From Fusobacterium sp. (GTDB lineage: Bacteria > Fusobacteriota > Fusobacteriia > Fusobacteriales > Fusobacteriaceae), in the NCBI GenBank assembly GCA_030527385.1, contig JAUNAY010000008.1:1-17288 (forward strand): DNA of 17,288 nt. Reading direction: 5' to 3'. This document shows, piece by piece, positions 1 through 7,398 of the stretch (position 1 is its first letter; every line of letters begins with the position of its first letter). The position numbers and the translations under genes are program-made. The notes under the pieces were generated by a model. The model was not told where the DNA came from. It ran no database searches and saw nothing but the letters and a program-made list of their open reading frames with translations.

Positions 1-303
1 ATAAATGGTTTAAGTGATATTCAAAAAAAACTTTTATTATTATTAGCAGAAAAAAAAGATAATAAAGATATAGCTGAAGATATGGGAATAACAACATCAA
101 CAGTGAGAACACATAAATTTTATCTTCAAAAGATGAAAAGACAAGCAAAAATTTTGCTAGCTTTAATGGAAGCATTAGAGATAGAAGAGAAAAAAGACAA
201 AAAATTGGAGCTAAAAAATGAGAGAGATGAAAAATTAAAAACAGAAAAAATATTTTCTATAAATTCACTGCACCCATTTTTTACACAATATAATTTAAAA
301 TAG
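1..303 (+). CDS. Helix-turn-helix regulator, C-terminal part (5' end outside window)
   Basis: The reading frame is open from base 1 to a TAG at 301-303, giving the last 100 residues of a protein that starts upstream. Visible residues 3-50 form a LuxR/sigma-region-4-like helix-turn-helix: a GLSDIQ start, then DNKDIAEDMGITTSTVRTHK as turn and recognition helix. A helix with KRQAKILLALMEALE follows. From memory this matches regulators of the DUF2087 type, in which a DUF2087 domain usually follows this helix. Here only a Lys/Glu-rich linker and a short hydrophobic tail follow, so that domain appears to be absent. The gene ends 9 nt before the MFS gene start, and its stop codon overlaps that gene's Shine-Dalgarno, so it is probably co-transcribed and may regulate the operon (inference). 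The family name is less certain than the DNA-binding fold. Confidence 0.7.
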   Translation: MNGLSDIQKKLLLLLAEKKDNKDIAEDMGITTSTVRTHKFYLQKMKRQAKILLALMEALEIEEKKDKKLELKNERDEKLKTEKIFSINSLHPFFTQYNLK

Positions 304-306
304 GAG
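301..306 (+). promoter_or_regulatory. Ribosome binding site deciding the first MFS start
   Basis: TAGGAG overlaps the stop codon of the upstream regulator. A TTG at 307 would follow it with no spacer, while the ATG at 313 lies 6 nt downstream. ATG 313 is therefore the better start. Confidence 0.75.
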
Positions 307-312
307 TTGTTT

Positions 313-1635
313 ATGTTGGAAACCAAACTGAAAAAAAATCGTTGGAATTTGATTATGTTTATAATAAGTTACACAATAAATAATATTATTAGTGGGATAG
401 TTTATGATGTATATATAAATTATTTACAAGATACATCTGAAAATTTAGCTAAATCCTTTTGGTCATACTACGGGTATTCAGCTTTTGTAGGAGCGTTTTT
501 ACTTCTTTTTATATCTAAAATAGGATATAAAAAAATAGTAATATTTTGCAGTTTATCCTGCTCAATAACATTGATATTGGCATCTTATTTTAAAGAAAAC
601 TATATATTTTATATTTCAACACTCTTTATTTTAACTGGAATACAATTACACTTTTCAGTTTTATCTCCATATATAGCTACATATGCAGATTTTAAAGAGA
701 AGATTAAATGGTTTTCAAGAGCTTTTTATATTGGGTATGTAGGATTTTTTCTTTCTACATATTTAGGTGGATATTTTGTTGTAAAATTATTTGCTAAATA
801 TATTGGTAAAAATTTTGATGAAGCAAAAACAATAACAGCCACAGTTTTGGAGATGAATGATGTAACAAAGGGAATCTATATAGATTCTATGGGAAAAGTA
901 CTAATGATATCTGGAATAATCTCTTTATTTGCTCTAATACCAGCCTTTTTAATAAAAGAGGAGAAAGAGGATTATATCTATCAAAAGAAAGAAAAACATA
1001 AGTTAGCAGAGATAAAATCTGATCTGAAAAAACTTTTGAGAAAGAATACAGTTATATATTTAATATATTGGGGACTTACAAACTTTGGAATGGGATTGTT
1101 TACTTCATATTTTACTGTTTTCTTAAATAGAGTTTTATATATAGATAAAGCTACATCATCTCTATTAGTTTCTATCTCTTATGGAGCAATGGTAATCTTT
1201 ATGTTATTTACAGATAGATGTGTAAAGAGATTTGGACAAGTAGTAACCCTTGTAGGTACTTCATTGATGGCAATTCCATTTATGTTGCTTATAGCTCAAG
1301 GGGATAGATTTGGAAGTAGTATGGTTTGGGTAGTAGGAGTTTCATTATTTATGAGAGCAGGATTAATGAATCTTAGCAGTCCAATAGATAGCTCTTTCTC
1401 AATGGAAATAGTGGATCCAGAGTTAAGACCTATATATGCTTCAATTATAAATTTTATTGCTGGAATAGCAAGTATAGCAAGTGGATATTACACAGGAAAA
1501 TATTTATTTGTAACTTTAGAGGGGTATAGACAAGCTTACTATATAGGAGCAGGAATATATGGAGTAGCAAGTTTAATTTTTATTCTTAATTTTATGAAAT
1601 ACAATAGAGTTTCGTCAGAAGAAGAGATGAGATAG
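313..1635 (+). CDS. Major facilitator superfamily (MFS) transporter 1
   Basis: A 440-residue inner-membrane protein with about twelve hydrophobic segments in two halves. The halves are separated by a charged cytoplasmic loop (roughly residues 215-245, rich in Lys and Glu). The loop between TM2 and TM3 reads ISKIGYKK and that between TM8 and TM9 reads FTDRCVKRFG, both weak versions of MFS motif A. This is a secondary carrier of unknown substrate. The longer frame starts at TTG 307, but ATG 313 has proper Shine-Dalgarno spacing. The stop codon overlaps the ribosome binding site of the next gene (9 nt gap), so translation is probably coupled. Its place beside an M32-type protein and PepX suggests peptides, amino acids or derivatives as cargo, but this is inference only. 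It is not visibly similar to the second MFS protein beyond the general fold. Confidence 0.85.
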   Translation: MLETKLKKNRWNLIMFIISYTINNIISGIVYDVYINYLQDTSENLAKSFWSYYGYSAFVGAFLLLFISKIGYKKIVIFCSLSCSITLILASYFKENYIFYISTLFILTGIQLHFSVLSPYIATYADFKEKIKWFSRAFYIGYVGFFLSTYLGGYFVVKLFAKYIGKNFDEAKTITATVLEMNDVTKGIYIDSMGKVLMISGIISLFALIPAFLIKEEKEDYIYQKKEKHKLAEIKSDLKKLLRKNTVIYLIYWGLTNFGMGLFTSYFTVFLNRVLYIDKATSSLLVSISYGAMVIFMLFTDRCVKRFGQVVTLVGTSLMAIPFMLLIAQGDRFGSSMVWVVGVSLFMRAGLMNLSSPIDSSFSMEIVDPELRPIYASIINFIAGIASIASGYYTGKYLFVTLEGYRQAYYIGAGIYGVASLIFILNFMKYNRVSSEEEMR

Positions 1636-1644
1636 GAGGTTAAA

Positions 1645-3147
1645 TTGAGAGAGAGTGACATAAAGAAATTAAATGAGTTACACACCCTTTTAAGAGAGAT
1701 AGAATATATTAAATATACATTAAATGGGCTTCTTTATTGGGATAAAATAACTAAGATGCCAAGAGGTGGAATATATTATAGAAGTGAAGTGATGGCACAT
1801 TTTGGTGAAGAGTTATATAAAAAGTTTTCCTCATCAAAACTTCATAAGTTAGTAGATTATTTTGAAAAAAATTATGGTGATGATATAAAAATAAATTCTA
1901 TGATTAGGAGAATTAAAAGAAATTATATCTATGTAAATCAAATTCCTAAAAAGATATATAAAGAATATATATCACATATTTCAATGTCTGAAATGGCGTG
2001 GCAAGAAGCTAAGGAAAAAAATGATTTTTCTATATTTGCTCCATATTTAGAAAAAATAATATGCTATTTTAAAGAGTTTGCAGAATATTGGGGATATAAG
2101 AATGATCCGTATGATGCTTTAATTGAGTATTATGAAGATGGAATAACCACTGAACTTTTTGATAAATTAATACCTGATCTTAAAAAATTTGCTATGGAAA
2201 CTTTAAAAAGAATAGATTTACCAAAAGAAAATAAAAAGCAAAGAAAAGAGTTTTCTTTTGAAAAACAGAAAGAGTTATCAGAAAAATTGTTAAAGATAAT
2301 AGGCTTTGATTTTCAATATGGAAGAGTAGATATCAGTGAGCACCCTACAACGTTAGCAAACTCGCCACAAGATGTAAGAGTAGTAACAACTTTTAGTAAA
2401 GAGGAGATATTTAAAGGAATATACAATACTTTACACATAGGTGGGAAAGGTATTTATGAGCAGGATATAGATATTAATCTTTTGGGGACTTTACTTGGAG
2501 AGGTTTCAACTTTTGCATTAGAAGAAGCAGAAGCAAAAATATATGAAAGTATTATAGGAAAAGATAAAAATTTTTGTAAATTATTATTAAGGGAGATAAA
2601 AAATATTTTTCCTAAAGAGTATAAGGATATGACTTTAGAAGATATTTACAAAAAAGTTAATAAAATAGAGCCATCTTTTATTAGAATAGATGCTGATGAG
2701 TTGACATCAATACTTCATATTATTATTAGATATGAAATAGAAAGAGATTTGATAAATAATAAAATAGCAGTAAAAGATCTGCCAGATATTTGGAGATCTA
2801 AATATAAAGAGTATTTAAAAATAGAACCAACTGAAGACAGCAAGGGAGTTTTACAAGATATACATTGGGCAGCAGGCTACTTTGGATATTTCCCTAGTTA
2901 TCTTCTTTCGGGAATATATGCTGGACAGATAGTAGCTTCAATGAATAGAGAACTAAAAAATATAACTGAAAATATAGATGAAGAGAATTTAAAAGAGATT
3001 CATAGATGGTTGAAAGAGAATATTCATAGACACGGAGCTGTATATACTCCTAAGGAGTTAATTATGAATATTTCAAAAGAAGAGATAAACTCAAAATATT
3101 ATATAGAGTATTTAAGAAAAAAATACATTGAATTATATAAAATATAA
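1645..3147 (+). CDS. M32 (carboxypeptidase Taq) family protein, probably catalytically inactive
   Basis: At 500 residues it matches the usual length of M32 metallocarboxypeptidases, cytosolic mostly helical enzymes that remove C-terminal residues from peptides. Family landmarks appear in order: HP at 233-234 (for HPF), DVRVVTT at 243-249, RIDADE at 347-352, and GVLQDIHW at 401-408 followed by an FGYFPSY stretch. The zinc site is altered. Where HEXXH is expected the protein reads H264-I-G-G-K268, so the general-base Glu and the second zinc His are gone. The later HES motif reads E293-E294-A. E294 lies 30 residues after H264, the spacing I recall for the third zinc ligand in Pyrococcus furiosus carboxypeptidase. 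The start is TTG at 1645, 5 nt after a GGAGG (1635-1639) that overlaps the upstream stop. Either a pseudopeptidase (binding or regulatory role) or an enzyme with a different mechanism is possible. Family membership is sure; activity is doubtful. Confidence 0.88.
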   Translation: MRESDIKKLNELHTLLREIEYIKYTLNGLLYWDKITKMPRGGIYYRSEVMAHFGEELYKKFSSSKLHKLVDYFEKNYGDDIKINSMIRRIKRNYIYVNQIPKKIYKEYISHISMSEMAWQEAKEKNDFSIFAPYLEKIICYFKEFAEYWGYKNDPYDALIEYYEDGITTELFDKLIPDLKKFAMETLKRIDLPKENKKQRKEFSFEKQKELSEKLLKIIGFDFQYGRVDISEHPTTLANSPQDVRVVTTFSKEEIFKGIYNTLHIGGKGIYEQDIDINLLGTLLGEVSTFALEEAEAKIYESIIGKDKNFCKLLLREIKNIFPKEYKDMTLEDIYKKVNKIEPSFIRIDADELTSILHIIIRYEIERDLINNKIAVKDLPDIWRSKYKEYLKIEPTEDSKGVLQDIHWAAGYFGYFPSYLLSGIYAGQIVASMNRELKNITENIDEENLKEIHRWLKENIHRHGAVYTPKELIMNISKEEINSKYYIEYLRKKYIELYKI

Positions 3148-3170
3148 TAAAACAAAGTGGGAGGAAGTCT

Positions 3171-4439
3171 ATGGAAAAATTATTATTAAAATTTGGGTTT
3201 GGTGAAAAGCTTAGAAAAAATCTTTTTGCCATATTGATTATCTCGTTTGGAGGAGCTATCATTTACGGGCTACCATATTTTAGATATGACTATTATGATG
3301 CTTACTTACAAGTCTACAATCTAAACAATACACAAATGGGAGTTTTTGGAAGTATTTTTGGTGTCTTTGGAATGATATCTTATCTTTTTGGTGGATATGT
3401 GGCAGACAGGGTATCAATTAGAAAAATAATTGTATTATCATTAGTAGGAACAGGGGTAGGAGGATTTGTACATCTATTACCACTATCGTTCTATTCATTA
3501 GTTGCTCTTTATGCTTTTTGGGGATTTTCATCTCTTTTTGCTTTCTGGCCTGCGTGTGTAAAAGCAGTTCGTATGATGTCAGATTCTGATGGACAAGGAA
3601 AAGCTTTTGGAATTTTTGAAGGTGGAAGAGGAGTAGCAGCAGCTCTTGCAGCTTCTTTAGCAGTAATTGCTTTTAGAATGGGAGCAAAGGCACTAGGAGA
3701 TACTCTTGGTATGAGATATATAATTATCTTCTATTCTGTAATAACTATTTTATGTGGGGTTCTTGCATATTTTAATATGGACGACGAAGTTATAAATGAT
3801 GGGGAAAAAATATCTTTTAAAGATATAGGTGCAGTTGTAAAATTACCAGCAGTATGGATAATTGCAATTGTAACATTCTGTAACTATGTTTTCACACTAT
3901 CTTTATACTATTTTGTACCTTATGCTACTTCACTTTTAGGAATGACAGTAGCTTCAGCAGCATTGTTAGCAGCAGTTAAGAGATATATATCTCCTGTTTC
4001 AAATATTGGAGGAGGATATATTGGAGATAAGATAGGAACAGGAAATCTATTATTAGTATCATTTCTTGTTATGGCAGCAGGAACAGCTGGAATATTATTA
4101 TTACCTTTAAAAACATCAACAGTGATAATCTGGTTGTTTGTTATTTTATACATAGTAAACTATCTTTTCTATCAAGTAAACTATAGTTTAACTTGGGCTA
4201 TGATGGAGGAGGGAGCAATTCCAGATAAATATTCAGGAACAGCAGCAGGACTTATTTCAACAGTAGGATATTTACCAGATATTTTTATCTCTCTTATGGC
4301 AGGAAAATTATTAGATAGTTACCCAGGTGCTGAAGGGTATAGATATTTCTTTGGTTTCTTAGTGGTAATGTTACTATTAGGGGCAGTATTTGTTAAGATT
4401 TGGAAAAATTATTTAAAGAATAATAAGCTTGAAAAATAA
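3171..4439 (+). CDS. Major facilitator superfamily (MFS) transporter 2
   Basis: A 422-residue inner-membrane carrier with about twelve hydrophobic segments. MFS motif A is clear after TM2 at residues 75-85 (GGYVADRVSIRK region). After TM4 come FWPACVK and, further on, GKAFGIFEGGRG, patterns common in carriers of the organic-anion/nitrate-like branch of the superfamily. A charged loop around residues 203-218 (MDDEVINDGEK) separates the halves. The ATG at 3171 is preceded by GGAGG at 3160-3164 with a 6-nt spacer. It lies 23 nt after the M32-like gene and 20 nt before pepX, with no terminator on either side, so it belongs to the same transcript. Substrate is unknown; context suggests products or substrates of peptide breakdown (inference). 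Confidence 0.87.
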   Translation: MEKLLLKFGFGEKLRKNLFAILIISFGGAIIYGLPYFRYDYYDAYLQVYNLNNTQMGVFGSIFGVFGMISYLFGGYVADRVSIRKIIVLSLVGTGVGGFVHLLPLSFYSLVALYAFWGFSSLFAFWPACVKAVRMMSDSDGQGKAFGIFEGGRGVAAALAASLAVIAFRMGAKALGDTLGMRYIIIFYSVITILCGVLAYFNMDDEVINDGEKISFKDIGAVVKLPAVWIIAIVTFCNYVFTLSLYYFVPYATSLLGMTVASAALLAAVKRYISPVSNIGGGYIGDKIGTGNLLLVSFLVMAAGTAGILLLPLKTSTVIIWLFVILYIVNYLFYQVNYSLTWAMMEEGAIPDKYSGTAAGLISTVGYLPDIFISLMAGKLLDSYPGAEGYRYFFGFLVVMLLLGAVFVKIWKNYLKNNKLEK

Positions 4440-4459
4440 AAAAAGGTTAGGTTAGTATT

Positions 4460-6670
4460 ATGATGAAAAAGTGTTTGGATAAAAAAATAGTAGAGTTGTT
4501 TCCTAAATTTAATTCAAAAGATGAATTTTTAGATTTTGCATTTGAAACTTTAGGATATATTAAAAACGAAGATTTTACAGAAGAGAATAAAATAAATTTT
4601 GCTTTGAATATTGGACTTGAGATAGTGGAAAAATTCTCTGAAGAGGAGAGAGAAATTTCTATATATTCAATGCTAGCAAGTAAGATGAAAAATGGAAGAA
4701 ATTGTTTTGAGTTTTTAGCAGAAAATGGAAAATTTGATGTTTTAAATGCAAATAAAGATATACCAGAGATATTAGTATTTGATGGAAAAACTCAACCTAT
4801 TTTTGATTATAAAGAGTGCTTATTTGAAAAAGTTTTTGTAGAAACACCTCTTGATACAGACAAAGATGGAAAAAGAGATTTAATAGCTGTATATATAAGA
4901 AGACCTAAAGAAACATTAAAAGGAATGAAAGTTCCAGCAATATATGTAGCTGATCCGTATATGTTAACTTGTATAGATGAATGGTATGAAAATATGCCAA
5001 ATGTTGACTTAGATTTAAAAGCTTTTGAAGATCAAAACATAACAGCTGAAGATGTGATATATAAAGGAAGAGAAAGAAATCTCCCTTTAGAAAGAGAGAA
5101 AAAAGGTGAAGCAAAAACTTCAGAAACAGAGGAGATAACTTTAGATTGTATAACAGCTTGGTACAACTATTTTAATTCAAGAGGATTTGCTTCTGTATAC
5201 TCTGCTGGAGTAGGAACAAAAGGTTCAGAAGGAATGAACTGTTGTGGTTCTGAAGAAGAAAAAATCTGGGTAATAGCTGTAATTGAATGGTTATGTGGAA
5301 AAAGAAAAGCTTATACTAATAAAACAGATAATATTGAAATAAAGGCTGACTGGTGCAATGGAAAAGTAGCTATGTCAGGAAAATCATATTTGGGAACTTT
5401 GAGTATAGCAGCTGCTTCGACTGGTGTAGAGGGGCTAAAGACTATAATACCAGAAGCAGCAATTTCAAGTTGGTACAATTATTATCACGGAAATGGACTT
5501 AATATGGCTCCATTGGGGTGGCAAGGAGATGATGCCGACTTATTAACTGGACATTGTAGAAGTAGAGATCTAAATGAACTTCCAACATTAAAACAACAAG
5601 CTGACGATGTTATTGAAGAGTTAAGAAAAGGAATGGATAGAGAAAATGGAAACTATAATAGTTTTTGGGACGAAAGAAACTATTTAAAAGACATAAAAAA
5701 TATGAAAGCAAGTGCTTTTATTGTACACGGAATAAACGACTGGAATGTAAAGACTATTCATTGTCATCTTTTCTGGAAAGAGATGGAAAAATATAATATT
5801 CCTAAAAAAATGATACTTCATCAAGGAGATCACATATATATTCACGATCTGAAAGGAATTGATTTCAATGACATTATGAATAGATGGTTAAGTTACTGGT
5901 TATATGATATAGATAACAATGTTATGGAGGAAGTACCAGAAGTTTTAATTCAAGATAATATAGATATTTCTAAATGGCATACTACTTATGATGGAGATCA
6001 AGTTGAGTATTTTGTTAGTGATAATAAATTAGCAAAAATAGGAGATAAAACAGAAAAAGAAGTATGTTTAAAAGATGATATTGATTCTACAAAATTTGAT
6101 AGAGAAAAGAAAAATTTTGAAGAGTGGCAAAAAGATATGATTTTAGATAGCGAAATAGAAAAAGATTATCGTTTAATCTATTTAACAGATGAGCTAGAAG
6201 AGGATTTAAGAGTATCTGGAGATATAACTGTTGAGATCGAAGCTGCAACAGATAGCAAAACAGGAATATTAAGTGCAATGTTAGTAGATTTAGGAGAAGA
6301 AAAAAGAGCCACTGTTGAGCAATATATTACAGGAAATAAAAAAATCTATCTTGGAAAAAATGCTGGATATATGGAAGAAAAAGATTTTGTAATTGAGAAA
6401 GAGCCGTCTCCATTTAAAATTATTAGTAGGGGATCTATCAATATTCAAAATAGAGAAAATAATTATTGTAAAAAAGCAGTAGAAGAAAATAGATTTTATA
6501 AATATAGTTTTAATATGATTCCAACAGATTATACAATAAAAAAAGGTCATAGAATGGAATTAGTAATATTAGGAAGTGATGTTGAGATAACAACTAGACC
6601 TAAAAAAGTAACTAATTATAAAATTAAGGAAAATAGTATAAAAGTAAGAGTTCCATTGATAAAAAAATAA
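4460..6670 (+). CDS. pepX: X-prolyl dipeptidyl aminopeptidase, PepX-like (peptidase S15)
   Basis: A 736-residue serine peptidase expected to release X-Pro dipeptides from peptide N-termini in the cytosol (no signal peptide). Layout fits the family: a helical N-terminal domain of about 130 residues, an alpha/beta-hydrolase domain, and a C-terminal beta-rich jelly roll from about residue 500. The nucleophile is S309 in GKSYLG (307-312). D427 in the GINDWNV segment and H458 in QGDH complete the triad. The Ser-Asp and Asp-His spacings (118 and 31) are close to those I recall for Lactococcus PepX (120 and 30). The segments around IIPEAAISSWYNYY and GWQGDDADLL are also PepX-like, which favours PepX over a CocE-type esterase. 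Two ATG codons are in tandem (4460, 4463), and the Shine-Dalgarno is weak (AAGG 4443-4446, TAGG 4448-4451). It is the last gene of the operon before a terminator. Confidence 0.85.
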   Translation: MMKKCLDKKIVELFPKFNSKDEFLDFAFETLGYIKNEDFTEENKINFALNIGLEIVEKFSEEEREISIYSMLASKMKNGRNCFEFLAENGKFDVLNANKDIPEILVFDGKTQPIFDYKECLFEKVFVETPLDTDKDGKRDLIAVYIRRPKETLKGMKVPAIYVADPYMLTCIDEWYENMPNVDLDLKAFEDQNITAEDVIYKGRERNLPLEREKKGEAKTSETEEITLDCITAWYNYFNSRGFASVYSAGVGTKGSEGMNCCGSEEEKIWVIAVIEWLCGKRKAYTNKTDNIEIKADWCNGKVAMSGKSYLGTLSIAAASTGVEGLKTIIPEAAISSWYNYYHGNGLNMAPLGWQGDDADLLTGHCRSRDLNELPTLKQQADDVIEELRKGMDRENGNYNSFWDERNYLKDIKNMKASAFIVHGINDWNVKTIHCHLFWKEMEKYNIPKKMILHQGDHIYIHDLKGIDFNDIMNRWLSYWLYDIDNNVMEEVPEVLIQDNIDISKWHTTYDGDQVEYFVSDNKLAKIGDKTEKEVCLKDDIDSTKFDREKKNFEEWQKDMILDSEIEKDYRLIYLTDELEEDLRVSGDITVEIEAATDSKTGILSAMLVDLGEEKRATVEQYITGNKKIYLGKNAGYMEEKDFVIEKEPSPFKIISRGSINIQNRENNYCKKAVEENRFYKYSFNMIPTDYTIKKGHRMELVILGSDVEITTRPKKVTNYKIKENSIKVRVPLIKK

Positions 6671-6683
6671 AAAATAATAATTA

Positions 6684-6731
6684 AAAGATTACACTCAAAG
6701 CTTAGAATAAAGTGGAGAGTGTAATTTTTTT
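6684..6731 (+). terminator. Intrinsic terminator of the pepX operon
   Basis: A 9-bp stem (ATTACACTC 6688-6696 with GAGTGTAAT 6717-6725) carries a 20-nt loop and is followed by a run of T up to 6731. Upstream A residues can pair with the T-run and lengthen the stem. It lies 14-60 nt after the pepX stop. Confidence 0.85.
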
Positions 6732-6742
6732 GTTTAAATCTA

Positions 6743-6770
6743 TTGCAAACTTAAAATAATCTGTTAAACT
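6743..6770 (+). promoter_or_regulatory. Putative promoter of yqeK-rnr (extended -10)
   Basis: TTGCAA at 6743-6748 is followed, after 16 nt, by TAAACT at 6765-6770. A TG one base upstream (6762-6763) makes an extended -10. It lies between the preceding terminator and yqeK. A TTATAA at 6775-6780 is an alternative -10 without a good -35. Confidence 0.5.
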
Positions 6771-6819
6771 AAAATTATAAGAGGAAATAATTATTTATGA
6801 AATCCTATGGAGGAAGACA

Positions 6820-7383
6820 ATGCTAGATAAATTGAGAGAAGAAGTTAAGAAAAGAGTTAAGAAAAAAAGATATATACATACTTTAGGAGTTGAGGAAAAA
6901 GCTGTTGAGTTAGCTCAAAAATATGGAGTTGATGAAACTAAGTGCAGAATAGCAAGTATTTTACACGATGTAGCTAAACAGATGGAAGTAAGTGAGTTAG
7001 AAAAAATTTGCAAAGAAAATTTTTCTGATGAATTAACAGAAGAGGATATAAAAATTACAGAGATACTTCACGGTTTTGTAGGTTATATAATAGCAAGAGA
7101 CGAGTTTAAAATAGAAGATGAAAGTATATTAAATGGAATTAAATATCATACAATAGGAAAAGAGGGATTGGACACTTTAGGAAGAATAATCTATATTGCA
7201 GATGCTATTGAAAAAAATAGAGATTATCCAGGAGTTGAAAAAATTAGAGAAGAGGTTGAAAAGGATTTAGATAAAGGAATTATTTTTGAAATAGATAGGA
7301 AGATAAAGTATTTGTCAAGTGTAGGGGGAAAGATACATAGAAATACTTTAGCAATGAGAAATTGGCTAGCAAAAAGTAACTAG
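6820..7383 (+). CDS. yqeK: YqeK-type HD-domain hydrolase (probable Ap4A hydrolase)
   Basis: A 187-residue soluble HD-superfamily protein. Members of the YqeK family cleave diadenosine tetraphosphate symmetrically into two ADP and help control this stress nucleotide. Visible metal-site residues are H20 (RYIHTLGV), H49-D50 in ILHDVAK, H84 in LHG, H110 in KYHTIG and D128 in YIADAIEKNRDYPGV, the last stretch being typical of YqeK. The length is normal. The start is ATG 6820, with GGAGG at 6809-6813 and a 6-nt spacer. It lies 15 nt ahead of rnr and shares its transcript. A possible 9-codon leader frame overlaps its start. In many bacteria yqeK sits beside nadD and rsfS; neither is seen here. Confidence 0.9.
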   Translation: MLDKLREEVKKRVKKKRYIHTLGVEEKAVELAQKYGVDETKCRIASILHDVAKQMEVSELEKICKENFSDELTEEDIKITEILHGFVGYIIARDEFKIEDESILNGIKYHTIGKEGLDTLGRIIYIADAIEKNRDYPGVEKIREEVEKDLDKGIIFEIDRKIKYLSSVGGKIHRNTLAMRNWLAKSN

Positions 7384-7398
7384 CAATAGGAGGTAAAA

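Noticed and set aside
313..4439. The two MFS genes as a tandem duplication
   Set aside because: Their sequences differ throughout, including motif A and loop sequences, so they are separate family members.
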